A stretch of DNA of 64,000 bases from Pseudomonadota bacterium (GCA_021847835.1 JAJZPR010000011.1:1-64000), one strand, 5' to 3'; counted from the first letter of the stretch, positions 31,833 to 43,220 are shown. A program made the numbers and translations. The notes: generated from the letters alone by a model not told the origin.

Positions 31833-33548
31833 TCAGACCGCAAGGAGTTCCACACTGTCTTTCCTGATCAGGAAGGTTTTCAGCGTGTAGAGCCCGGCCT
31901 GCGGCTGGCGGACGGTGGTGACCGCCTTCATGGTGCAGGTGACGTCCTTCTGCCCGACGTCCATCAGGCAGTAGCCGTGGGTGGAGGAGTTGAAGAACTT
32001 CATGTGCGGATTGCTCGCCATCAGCAGGCTTTCCACGCCCACGCCGGGCGGGGTGGGGATGGGCACGGGCAGCGGCGCGCTCGGCAACGGAACCTGCGAC
32101 TGGGCAAGCTCGACGAGGTTGGCCGAGCTGATCGAGCCCACCACCAGTTCCACGCCCACCGGCGCCGAAGCGTCGTCGAAGTCCGGTTTCAGGTAGCCGG
32201 CGATGAAGCTGTGGATGTCGCCGGTGATGGCGATGAAATTCTTCACGCCATTGAGGCCGATGCTCGACAGCAGATGGGCGCGCTCCGCCGGGTAGCCGTC
32301 CCACTGGTCCAGGGTGACGTAGGACGGCCCCACTTTCATCTGCATGGCGGTGACTTCGTTGGCCCAGATTTTCCAGGTCGCCGTGCTGTTGCGCACGGTG
32401 TCGAGGAACCAGTCGCGCTGGGTCGTCCCGAGCATGGTGCGGTCGGCGCTTTCCGCCTCGGCGCAGCGCGAAGCGAGATAGCGCAGCGCGGTGTCGCCGC
32501 CGCAGGGCGGGCCGTCGCGGTACAGGCGTTCGTCGGTCGCCACCAGTTCCATGAGGTTGCCGAAGCGGAAGCTGCGGTAGATCTTCACCGACGCCAGCGG
32601 GTCCGCGGCAGGATCGAAAGGCACGTCCGCCAGGCCGTATTCCACCCAGGCCTGGTTGGCCGCCTGCCGCAGTTCGGGCGTGGGCGCGCCGGGATCGGGA
32701 TTGTTGTCGGGGTGGTAATCCCGGTAGCCGTCGTTGGCGAATTCGTGGTCGTCCCAGAGCTGAATGCAGGTGAAGCGCTCGTGCACCGCCTGCAGGTTGG
32801 GATCGGACTTGTACACCCGGTACAGGTGCCGGTAGTCCGCCAGGCCGGCGGCCGCGCTGCCTCCGCTCGGCAGCGGCGGCACGGGACGCACCTGGGCGTT
32901 CTGGAAGCTGGGATCGGCGACGGTTTCGTAGATGTAATCGCCGAGGAAGACGACGAAGTCCGCGTCTTCCTTCGCCAGGTGTGACAGGGCGGTGTAGTAG
33001 CCGTTGGAATAATCCTGGCAGGAAAGGAAGGCGAACTTGACGCGGTCGAGGCTGGCGCCGGCTTCGGGCAGGGTCTTGAAGCGCCCCGTGCGGCTCGCGC
33101 ACTTGTTGTAGATGAAGCGGTAATAGTAGGTCCGCAGCGGCTCCAGCTTTTTGTGCTGGATCGGCAGCTTGACGGTGTAATCGTTGGCGCCGTCCAGCGT
33201 CGCGCGCCCGCGGATGACGATGCTGCCCTGGCGGAATTCGGGGTCGCCGGCGATCTCAAAGGCGACCGCGCCGGGCGAAGCCGGGTCCGCCATCGCGGCG
33301 GGATCCACCCGCGTCCACAACACGATCCCGTGCGGGCGCGGATCGCCGCTGCCCACGCCCAGGCTGAAAACGGAGCCGGGGGCGATGGCCGGATCGATCT
33401 GGAAATCCTGCTCGTACGACAGGAGGTCCACGAAGCTGACCGGATTGCTGTAGCCGTCCAGCACGTCACCGGCCGCACTGCGTCCGGACATCAGCCAGGC
33501 GACGGCGCCCGCCGTCCCCAGGCCCTTGAGAAAGTTTCTTCGGTTCAT
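31833..33548 (-). CDS. phoD: PhoD-family alkaline phosphatase (Tat exported)
   Basis: Tat signal MNRRNFLKGLGTAGAVAWLMSG; SVASGDPRP-type motif (GVGSGDPRPHGIVLWTRVDP); FLGDYIYE; WDDHEFANDGY. Confidence 0.93.
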   Translation of the reverse strand: MNRRNFLKGLGTAGAVAWLMSGRSAAGDVLDGYSNPVSFVDLLSYEQDFQIDPAIAPGSVFSLGVGSGDPRPHGIVLWTRVDPAAMADPASPGAVAFEIAGDPEFRQGSIVIRGRATLDGANDYTVKLPIQHKKLEPLRTYYYRFIYNKCASRTGRFKTLPEAGASLDRVKFAFLSCQDYSNGYYTALSHLAKEDADFVVFLGDYIYETVADPSFQNAQVRPVPPLPSGGSAAAGLADYRHLYRVYKSDPNLQAVHERFTCIQLWDDHEFANDGYRDYHPDNNPDPGAPTPELRQAANQAWVEYGLADVPFDPAADPLASVKIYRSFRFGNLMELVATDERLYRDGPPCGGDTALRYLASRCAEAESADRTMLGTTQRDWFLDTVRNSTATWKIWANEVTAMQMKVGPSYVTLDQWDGYPAERAHLLSSIGLNGVKNFIAITGDIHSFIAGYLKPDFDDASAPVGVELVVGSISSANLVELAQSQVPLPSAPLPVPIPTPPGVGVESLLMASNPHMKFFNSSTHGYCLMDVGQKDVTCTMKAVTTVRQPQAGLYTLKTFLIRKDSVELLAV

Positions 33549-33592
33549 GTCATGCCCGCATATTGCTGAACCGGTAAAAATAACGAGAGTTT

Positions 33593-33610
33593 GTTACAGA
33601 CAGATGACTT
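33593..33610 (-). promoter_or_regulatory. candidate PHO box upstream of phoD
   Basis: Minus strand AAGTCAT-CTGT-CTGTAAC: two 7-mers at 11-bp period, 11/14 match to CTGTCAT-N4-CTGTCAC, 45 bp upstream of phoD ATG. Confidence 0.4.
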
Positions 33611-33845
33611 GCTCGAAAACGGCTGGCTGCATACGCAGAGTGCCTTCGCTTGAACGGAAACCCGGACTGTTTTTTGCTCGTCCCTAATAACTTTGACGCC
33701 CCGGGAATAAATTCCATCCGCTACTGTTTATTTACATGACTTTGTGGTGAACGGATTCCGAAGTTCCATGTTCCAAGATTGTGCTTATCACGCCGGCGCA
33801 GCGTGCCGCTGTGCCTAATTCATCATTTGTGCGAAAGGAAAATCC

Positions 33846-35216
33846 ATGAGCCTTACCCGCAGAGACATACTCAAACTGGCGACCCTGGCCGCCCTGGGCG
33901 GCATGGCCGGCGTGCGGCCGGCGCTGGCGAAGCCATCGGCGGACGCCGCCGACACCGGTACCGACCGCGTGTTCATCTGCAACGAGGATTCCAACACCCT
34001 CAGCGTCATCAATCCCTACAGCAACACCGTGGAATCCACCGTCAACCTCACCAGCTTCGACGAAGACCCGCGCCCGCCCTTCCAATTCGTCACCGGCGGC
34101 GTGATTCCCACCCACGCGGCCATGATCCACAAGCCGCTCTACCACGGCGCCATTGCCATCCACGGCGCGGCGCCCTCGCCCGACTCGCTTCTAATCGCCA
34201 CCACCGGGCGCGGCAGCAGCAACGTCTATCTCATCGATACGCGGACCCAAAGCGTGGTCGGCAACACGCCGAACCCACAAGCAAGCGACAAGACCAATGC
34301 CCAACGCCTGTCCAGCGGCATCCTCATCGGACGCGAGCCGCACGAGCCGACCTTCACCCGCAACGGCAAGGAGCTGTGGGTCACCCTGCGCGGCGAGGAC
34401 CGCATCGTCATTCTCGACGTGGAGCGCGCGCGCAGGCAGGCCGGCGGCAAGGATGCCGGCGCCGTGCGCCAGTACCTCGACACCCTCAACGGTCCGGCCC
34501 AGGTGTGGTTCAGCGCCGACGGCAAGCTGGCTTTCGTCATTTCGCAAAAGGTGTCGAAGGTCGATGTGTTCGAGCTGAACGCAGACCGTCACGGCTACAG
34601 CCGCCCCAAGCGCAAGACCACGCTCGACCTCAAGGCGCAGGATCCCTTCGGCTTCACACCCTTCCAGAAGACCACGCCCGACGGCAGGGAAGTATGGTTC
34701 TCGCACAAGCTGGCCGACAGCGTATCGGGCTGGGAAACCACGGGCGCGCACCGCGTGCTCGATCACGTGAAGCTGGGCGAGCAGGCCCGCCCCAATCACG
34801 TGGAATTCGTCGAGAACGCCAGGGGCCGCGCGGTCTACGCCAGCCTTGCGCGGGTGGACGACGGCGGCCCCGGCAACGTCGCTTCCAGCCGGATCGCCAT
34901 CATCGACCGCGGCGCGCCAGCAGGCAGCCGCAAGGTGGTGGGCAGCTTCTTCAGCCACGGCCGCGAGGCCCACGGCCTGTGGACCAACCCGGAAAACACG
35001 CGGCTCTACATCGCCCACGAGCAGGACGAGCTGCCGGGCACGCCCGCCGAAGGCCAGACCGTGTGCAGCGTGTTCGACGTCAGCGATCCGTTCAGGCCCG
35101 GCTTCATCGCACAGATTCCGCTGGGCAGCCTGGACCTGCCTTCCGGCAAACTGCGCAACAAGAAAAGCATCAACCTGGTCTACGTGCGTCCCGGCGCGCG
35201 CAGCCAGGCGGGATGA
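33846..35216 (+). CDS. Tat-exported YVTN/YncE-like beta-propeller protein
   Basis: Tat signal LTRRDILKLATLAAL; repeated propeller blades (RVFICNEDSNTLSVINPYSNTV; GKELWVTLRGEDRIVILDV). Confidence 0.78.
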   Translation: MSLTRRDILKLATLAALGGMAGVRPALAKPSADAADTGTDRVFICNEDSNTLSVINPYSNTVESTVNLTSFDEDPRPPFQFVTGGVIPTHAAMIHKPLYHGAIAIHGAAPSPDSLLIATTGRGSSNVYLIDTRTQSVVGNTPNPQASDKTNAQRLSSGILIGREPHEPTFTRNGKELWVTLRGEDRIVILDVERARRQAGGKDAGAVRQYLDTLNGPAQVWFSADGKLAFVISQKVSKVDVFELNADRHGYSRPKRKTTLDLKAQDPFGFTPFQKTTPDGREVWFSHKLADSVSGWETTGAHRVLDHVKLGEQARPNHVEFVENARGRAVYASLARVDDGGPGNVASSRIAIIDRGAPAGSRKVVGSFFSHGREAHGLWTNPENTRLYIAHEQDELPGTPAEGQTVCSVFDVSDPFRPGFIAQIPLGSLDLPSGKLRNKKSINLVYVRPGARSQAG

Positions 35217-35674
35217 CGGCGATGAAACGGCCGCTGCTTGCAGCCTGCGTCCTCGCGCTGTCCGCGAGCGCCGGGGCGCGGGACGAAGTGGCAGGCCACG
35301 CGCATCACGGCGTGGCCGCGCCGCAAGCCGAAGCGGCGCGCCACCCCGCCGAATTCCAGCGCTTCATCCGCGAGATGGACCACGGCATGCAGCAGATGAT
35401 GGCCGACATGCACGCCCCCGGCTACACCGGCAACGCGGATGCGGACTTTCTCGCCATGATGATTCCCCACCACCAGGGCGCGGTGGACATGGCGCGCCTG
35501 GTGCTGATCCACGGCAAGGATCCGCTCACCCGCCGGCTGGCGGAGGAAATCATCGCCTCCCAGACCGCCGAAATCGCCGCCATGCGGGCACGTCTGGAAA
35601 TCCTGCGGCGCGCGGCGGACGCGGAACCGGGCGGATTCCCCGCCTTGCACGGGACGCGCGGGATACGCGAGTGA
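35213..35674 (+). CDS. DUF305 family secreted protein
   Basis: Signal peptide; MDHGMQQMMADMHAPGYTGNADADFLAMMIPHHQGAVDMARLVL; ATGA overlap with upstream gene. Confidence 0.88.
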   Translation: MTAMKRPLLAACVLALSASAGARDEVAGHAHHGVAAPQAEAARHPAEFQRFIREMDHGMQQMMADMHAPGYTGNADADFLAMMIPHHQGAVDMARLVLIHGKDPLTRRLAEEIIASQTAEIAAMRARLEILRRAADAEPGGFPALHGTRGIRE

Positions 35675-35897
35675 TGCTCTGCCGCGATTCATCGCGGCCG
35701 GATGGTCTGCCTTGCGCAATGTAAGGGGCTCATGGGCCATCCGGCATATCCGCCTGCCTGACACATAAGGTTTAAATTTAATTAATCTAACCTTCATCCC
35801 TCTAGAACATATCCCTTACAAGATATGCAGACCCAGCACTGGCTCGGGCCTCGTTTCCACCTCCGAATTCTGAATAAACTGAAAGGGATTTTTAGAC

Positions 35898-37250
35898 ATG
35901 ATGAAAAAAACAGTTCTGGCTGCCGCGCTGGCGGCACTCTCCCTGAATGCCCTGGCCGAGCCCACTGACGGCCCCATGGGCTTCACTCCCATCGCCGGTT
36001 CGGCCTACGGCCTCGAAGGCGATGCCAACATCAATACCGCCCCCTGGGTCATTCCTGCGGGCTTCGTGCAGTCCATCGTGTCAGATGAAAACAGCCTGAA
36101 CATCTACGTCGGCAACGACTGGAACGACATGAACACCGTGAACGAAACCGGCAAGCTCGCCGGCCGTTACCTGTACCGCACCCATGAAGTGCGCGCCAAG
36201 GGCGATGACCCCAGAAACTCGCTGCGCAACGACGGCGGCAGCGGCGGCGCCGTGTCCGTGGTCGACCTGAAGACCGGCATGGCCAAGGAAATCGTCGGCC
36301 GCGCCGACTGGGAAGCCCTGGACGGCATCGTCTGGACGCCGTGGCAAACCCTGCTGTTCGCCGAGGAAGTCATTACCTCCACCCGTCCCGACCCCGACCA
36401 TCCCGCCGCCACCAGCGGCCTCGTCTATGAACTCAAGCTCGATCCGCTCGATCCCACGTCGATGGAAAGCGTGACCGTGCGACCCATGCTCGGCGCGCTG
36501 TCGCACGAAGGCATCGAGATCGACGCCGAAGGCAACGTCTACGTCATCGACGAAGACAAGAATGGTTCCATCTACAAGTTCGTGCCGGCCAATTACGGCG
36601 ACCTTTCCAGCGGACAACTCTACGTTCTGCGCGTGAAGAACGGCGCCAAGACGGGTGCCGCCGAATGGGTTGCCCTCGATATGGCGCAGGCCCAGATCAG
36701 CGCCCGCGTGGCCGCCGCCGCCGTGGGCGCCACGCCCTATTGCCGTCCCGAAGACCTCGAGCGCATCGGCCAGACCCTGTATGCCGCGCTGACTTGCGAA
36801 GACGTCGACAATCCCACCAACATCAGCGGCAAGAACGCTGCGGGTTACTCCGTGGGCGCGGTGCTGGCCGTCAACCTGGGCGAGCAACCTTCTGCCAAAT
36901 TTGTCGTTGCCCCCGGCAAGAACGCCCCATTCGAAGTCCAGCCTAGCGCTACCAACCCTGGCGTAACTGGCTTCGCCAAGGTCGACAACCTGGCCAACGG
37001 TCCGGACGGCAAGTTGTGGATGGTGGAAGACAACGACTTCAGCGACATCTGGGTATACGACCCGCGCTCGAAAGACGTTAACGGCGACGGCTACAAGGAT
37101 GGCGTGCATCTGTTTGCATCGCTGAAGGACAAGCCAGCCGAAGGCACCGGTATCTACTTCGGCAAGGATCCGCACACCCTGTTCGTCAACGTGCAGCATT
37201 CCGGCACCGGCAACGACAAGACCATGGCCATCACCAAGATCGCCAAATAA
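35898..37250 (+). CDS. PhoX/DUF839-family secreted protein
   Basis: Sec signal MMKKTVLAAALAALSLNALA; DWEALDGIVWTPWQTLLFAEE; SHEGIEIDAEGNVYVIDED; GPDGKLWMVEDN. Confidence 0.8.
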   Translation: MMKKTVLAAALAALSLNALAEPTDGPMGFTPIAGSAYGLEGDANINTAPWVIPAGFVQSIVSDENSLNIYVGNDWNDMNTVNETGKLAGRYLYRTHEVRAKGDDPRNSLRNDGGSGGAVSVVDLKTGMAKEIVGRADWEALDGIVWTPWQTLLFAEEVITSTRPDPDHPAATSGLVYELKLDPLDPTSMESVTVRPMLGALSHEGIEIDAEGNVYVIDEDKNGSIYKFVPANYGDLSSGQLYVLRVKNGAKTGAAEWVALDMAQAQISARVAAAAVGATPYCRPEDLERIGQTLYAALTCEDVDNPTNISGKNAAGYSVGAVLAVNLGEQPSAKFVVAPGKNAPFEVQPSATNPGVTGFAKVDNLANGPDGKLWMVEDNDFSDIWVYDPRSKDVNGDGYKDGVHLFASLKDKPAEGTGIYFGKDPHTLFVNVQHSGTGNDKTMAITKIAK

Positions 37251-37284
37251 GCCCGTCCCGGTTGCCGGCCAGGCCGGCTAAACG

Positions 37285-37314
37285 AAAACCGCGGCTCATG
37301 CCGCGGTTTTTTTT
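37285..37314 (+). terminator. Rho-independent terminator
   Basis: AAAACCGCGGC-TCAT-GCCGCGGTTTTTTTT. Confidence 0.93.
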
Positions 37315-37339
37315 GGCTCCCGAAAATTCGTCGAGCAGT

Positions 37340-39376
<2,037 letters not shown>

Positions 39377-39449
39377 GGTTACAATTTGCCGATTTCGCGC
39401 AGAATTCGCGCAAAAACAGGCATTTTACGCTTTGACCACCCGCCAAACC

Positions 39450-40649
39450 ATGAACCCCCTGCTCTCCCGCCGCGTCCAGTCGATCAAGCCCTCCCCCACC
39501 CTCGCGGTCACCGCCCGCGCCGCCGCGCTCAAGGCCGAAGGCCGCGACATCATCGGGCTGGGCGCCGGCGAACCGGACTTCGATACCCCCGACCACATCA
39601 AGCAGGCGGCGATCGAGGCGATCAACCAGGGCTTCACCAAGTACACCGCGGTGGACGGCACCCCCGGCCTGAAGAAAGCCGTCATCGCCAAGTTCCAGCG
39701 CGACAACGGTTTCGCCTATACACCGAAGCAAATCCTGGTGTCCTGCGGCGGCAAGCAGAGCTTCTACAACCTGGCGCAGGCGGTGCTGGATGCCGGCGAC
39801 GAAGTCATCATCCCGGCGCCCTACTGGGTGTCCTACCCGGACATGGTGCTGCTGGCCGACGCCAGGCCGGTCATCGTCTACGCCGGCATCGAACAGGGCT
39901 TCAAGATTACGCCCGCCCAGCTCGAAGCCGCCATCACCCCCCACACCAAGCTCTTCGTCATCAACAGCCCGAGCAACCCCACCGGCGCGGTGTACACGAA
40001 AGACGAACTGGCGGCGCTGGGCGAGGTGCTGAGGAAGCATCCGCGCGTCTTGATCGCGACCGACGACATGTACGAACACATTCGTCTCAACGACGCGGCC
40101 TTCGTCAATATCCTCAACGCCTGCCCCGACCTCCACGAGCGCACCCTGGTGCTGAACGGCGTGTCCAAGGCCTATTCCATGACCGGCTGGCGCATCGGCT
40201 ATGCGGCAGGACCCGAGGCCATCATCCAGGCCATGGCCAACATCCAGTCGCAGTCCACCTCCAACCCCACCTCGATCTCGCAGGTGGCGGCGGAAACCGC
40301 GCTGAACGGCGACCAGGGCTGCATGGCGCCCATGCTGGCCGCTTTCCGCCAGCGCCACCGCCTGGTGGTGGACGGGCTCAACGCCATTCCCGGCCTGAAA
40401 TGCCTGGACGCAGGCGGCGCCTTCTACGCCTTTCCCGACGCGCGCGAAGCCGCCGCCCGCATGCAGGCCGCCGGCAAGATCAATGAGGCCACCGACCTCG
40501 CGCTGTCCGAATACCTGCTGCTGGAAGCCGGCGTGGCCGTGGTGCCGGGCTCCGCCTTCGGCGCCGACGGCTACATCCGCCTGTCCTTCGCCACCTCCAA
40601 CGCCAACCTGGAAAACGCGCTGGCAAGGATGGCCAAGGCCCTCGCCTAA
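39450..40649 (+). CDS. class I/II PLP-dependent aminotransferase (aspartate aminotransferase-like)
   Basis: VTARAAALKAEGRDIIGLGAGEPDFDTP; SKAYSMTGWRIGYAAGP. Confidence 0.93.
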   Translation: MNPLLSRRVQSIKPSPTLAVTARAAALKAEGRDIIGLGAGEPDFDTPDHIKQAAIEAINQGFTKYTAVDGTPGLKKAVIAKFQRDNGFAYTPKQILVSCGGKQSFYNLAQAVLDAGDEVIIPAPYWVSYPDMVLLADARPVIVYAGIEQGFKITPAQLEAAITPHTKLFVINSPSNPTGAVYTKDELAALGEVLRKHPRVLIATDDMYEHIRLNDAAFVNILNACPDLHERTLVLNGVSKAYSMTGWRIGYAAGPEAIIQAMANIQSQSTSNPTSISQVAAETALNGDQGCMAPMLAAFRQRHRLVVDGLNAIPGLKCLDAGGAFYAFPDAREAAARMQAAGKINEATDLALSEYLLLEAGVAVVPGSAFGADGYIRLSFATSNANLENALARMAKALA

Positions 40650-40661
40650 ACGGACTACAAT

Positions 40662-40687
40662 GCAGGTTCTCCTGCGGGAGAATCTGC
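40662..40687 (+). promoter_or_regulatory. RNA hairpin masking SD of the Y-family polymerase gene
   Basis: GCAGGUUCUCC-UGCG-GGAGAAUCUGC (11-bp stem, one G-U, cUNCGg-type tetraloop) abutting ATG at 40688. Confidence 0.6.
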
Positions 40688-41908
40688 ATGTTTAGTTCGC
40701 TTTACGTCGATCTCAATTCCTTCTTCGCCTCGGTCGAGCAGCAGCTCGACCCGGGCTTGCGCGGCAAGCCGGTCGGCGTGCTGCCGGTGCTGGCGGAAAC
40801 CACCTGCTGCATCGCCGCCAGCGTCGAGGCCAAGCAGTTCGGCATCAGGACCGGCACCCCGGTGTGGGAGGCGAGGAAGCGCTGCAAGTCCATCCGCTTC
40901 GTGCAGGCGCGCCCCTCCGTATACGTGGAAATGCACCACCGCATCGTCGAGGCCGTGGAGTCCTGCTACCCCGTTGCGGCGGTGCTGTCCATCGACGAAA
41001 TGGCGCTCGACCTCACCGGCCGACACACCCATGAACCCCATGCGCTGAAACTTGCGCAGCAGATCAAGCGCGCCATCTACGCACAGGCCGGCCAGGTCAT
41101 GCACTGCTCCATCGGCATTGCGCCGAATCGTTTTCTGGCCAAGACCGCATCGAATTTCAGGAAGCCCGACGGCCTCGAACTCATCCGCCCGCAGGACCTG
41201 CCGCACATCCTGCACAAACTGGAACTGACCGACCTCAACGGCATCAACCGCGGCATGGGAAAACGCCTGAATCGCGTCGGCATCCATACCGTGGAACAGC
41301 TTTGCGCCGCGCCGGTGGAAAAATTCCGCCTCGCCTGGGGCGGCGTCGAGGGCGAGCGCTATTTCGCCAGGCTGCGCGGCGAAACCCTGCCGCCGCTGCC
41401 CACGCAGCGTTCCACCGTCGGGCATTCCCATGTATTGCCGCCGGAAATGCGCAACGACGAAGCCGCGCTCGCCGTGCTCTACCGCCTGCTGCACAAGGCT
41501 GCCATGCGGCTGCGGCATTACGGCTATTACGCGGGCTCGATGAGCGTGCACGTGCGCTATCAGGACGGCGGGCGCTTTGCCGAGCAGACCCGCTTCGCGC
41601 CGCATGCGGACACCTTCATGTTCAACCATGTATTGGCCGGGCTGTGGGCCAAGCGTCCGCACGGGGCCGACAGGCCCATGAAGATAGGCGTGGTGCTGTC
41701 CGGGCTCACCGAGCAGCGCTGCGTGGCGCGCGACCTGTTCACAGAAGACCGCCAGGGCGAGGGCTTGTCCATCGCCATGGACCAGATCAACCGGCGCTTC
41801 GGCCCCAACGCCGTGCACTTCGGCGCGGCCCACAAGGGCATCGGCTCCGCGCCCATGCGCATCGCCTTCAACCACATCCCGGAGCTGGCGGTGGAAAACG
41901 ACGGCTGA
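40688..41908 (+). CDS. Y-family DNA polymerase (DinB/ImuB-like superfamily)
   Basis: SLYVDLNSFFASVEQQLDPGLRGKPVGVLPV; VLSIDEMALDLT; IGIAPNRFLAKTASNFRKPDGL. Confidence 0.9.
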   Translation: MFSSLYVDLNSFFASVEQQLDPGLRGKPVGVLPVLAETTCCIAASVEAKQFGIRTGTPVWEARKRCKSIRFVQARPSVYVEMHHRIVEAVESCYPVAAVLSIDEMALDLTGRHTHEPHALKLAQQIKRAIYAQAGQVMHCSIGIAPNRFLAKTASNFRKPDGLELIRPQDLPHILHKLELTDLNGINRGMGKRLNRVGIHTVEQLCAAPVEKFRLAWGGVEGERYFARLRGETLPPLPTQRSTVGHSHVLPPEMRNDEAALAVLYRLLHKAAMRLRHYGYYAGSMSVHVRYQDGGRFAEQTRFAPHADTFMFNHVLAGLWAKRPHGADRPMKIGVVLSGLTEQRCVARDLFTEDRQGEGLSIAMDQINRRFGPNAVHFGAAHKGIGSAPMRIAFNHIPELAVENDG

Positions 41909-42047
41909 ACCGGGCGGCGGCGGAAACCGCTCACAAGCGGCCTTTTCCACAATATGAAAAAAATATGAATTTCGGGGAATTGCCCACAAAGGTAAGGTGG
42001 GCTATTGTTGCACCTGCTTCCCCCCCCGATAACAAACGGAGACCGCC

Positions 42048-43205
42048 ATGAGCAAGAAATACGACAGCAATCCCGCAGACAAACCCGAAGCCAAACTGAG
42101 CCGACGCAAGTTCCTCGGCGCAGCGGCGGCGACCGCAACCGGCGCGACCGCGCTCGGCTTCCCGGCGATCGCCAAGGCGGCAGCGCCTGTAAGCCTGCGC
42201 TTCCAGAGCACCTGGCCTTCCAAGGACATTTTCCACGAGTACGCCGTGGACTTCGCCAACAAGGTCAACGCCATGTCCGGCAAGGAACTCAAGATCGAGG
42301 TGCTGCCCGCCGGCGCCGTGGTGAAACCCTTCGAACTGCTCGATGCGGTCAGCAAGGGCACCCTCGACGGCGGTCATGGCGTGGTGGCCTACTGGTACGG
42401 CAAGAACTCGGCCGTGGCGCTGTGGGGATCCGGCCCCGCCTTCGGCATGGACGCCAACATGCTGCTGGCCTGGCACTACTACGGCGGCGGCAAGGAGCTG
42501 CTGGACGAAATCTACAAGGACCTGAACATGGACGTGGTGTCCATGCTCTACGGCCCGATGCCGACCCAGCCCTTCGGCTGGTTCAAGAAACCCGTCACCC
42601 GTGCCGAACAGATGAAGGGCCTCAAGTTCCGCACCGTGGGCCTGGCGGTGGACATGTACAAGGACATGGGCGCGGCGGTGAACCCCCTGCCCGGCGGCGA
42701 GATCGTGCCGGCTCTCGACCGCGGCCTGCTCGATGCGGCCGAATTCAACAACGCCTCCTCCGACAACCTGCTGGGCTTCCCCGACGTTGCCAAGGTGTGC
42801 ATGCTGCAAAGCTTCCACCAGGCGAGCGAACAGTTCGAAATCCTGTTCAACAAGAAAAAGTACAATGCGCTCAATGCCGAGCACAAGGCCATCATCAAGC
42901 ACGCCATCGAGGCGTCTTCGGCCGACATGTCCTGGAAGGCGATCGACCGCTACTCCAAGGACTATATCGACATGAGCACCAAGAAGGGCGTCAAGTTCTA
43001 CAAGACCCCGGATGCCATCCTGAAGAAGCAGTTGCAGTCATGGGACAAGATCATGAAGGAGAAGAGCGCCGAGAATCCCTCCTTCAAGAAAGTGCTCGAA
43101 TCCATGCGCACCTTTGCCGGCCGCGCCGCACGCTGGCAGAACGACACCACCGTCGACTACAAGATGGCCTACAATCACTTCTTCGCAGGCAGGAAGAAAG
43201 GCTGA
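42048..43205 (+). CDS. TRAP transporter substrate-binding protein (DctP family, Tat signal)
   Basis: SRRKFLGAAAATATGATALGFPAIAKA; PVSLRFQSTWPSKDIFHEYAVDFANKVN. Confidence 0.92.
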   Translation: MSKKYDSNPADKPEAKLSRRKFLGAAAATATGATALGFPAIAKAAAPVSLRFQSTWPSKDIFHEYAVDFANKVNAMSGKELKIEVLPAGAVVKPFELLDAVSKGTLDGGHGVVAYWYGKNSAVALWGSGPAFGMDANMLLAWHYYGGGKELLDEIYKDLNMDVVSMLYGPMPTQPFGWFKKPVTRAEQMKGLKFRTVGLAVDMYKDMGAAVNPLPGGEIVPALDRGLLDAAEFNNASSDNLLGFPDVAKVCMLQSFHQASEQFEILFNKKKYNALNAEHKAIIKHAIEASSADMSWKAIDRYSKDYIDMSTKKGVKFYKTPDAILKKQLQSWDKIMKEKSAENPSFKKVLESMRTFAGRAARWQNDTTVDYKMAYNHFFAGRKKG

Positions 43206-43220
43206 TCCGGAAAGCGCCCG

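Noticed and set aside
31576-33102. 508-aa minus-strand ORF overlapping phoD/gspG in another frame
   Set aside because: Frame-shifted shadow of phoD; Arg/Pro-rich with no domain.
40650-40688. LexA box upstream of the Y-family polymerase
   Set aside because: No CTGT-N8-ACAG element found in this gap; only the hairpin is present.
41998-42012. Possible sigma54 promoter TGGGCTATTGTTGCA before the TRAP operon
   Set aside because: GG-to-GC spacing is one base short of the -24/-12 consensus and the -24 element is poor.
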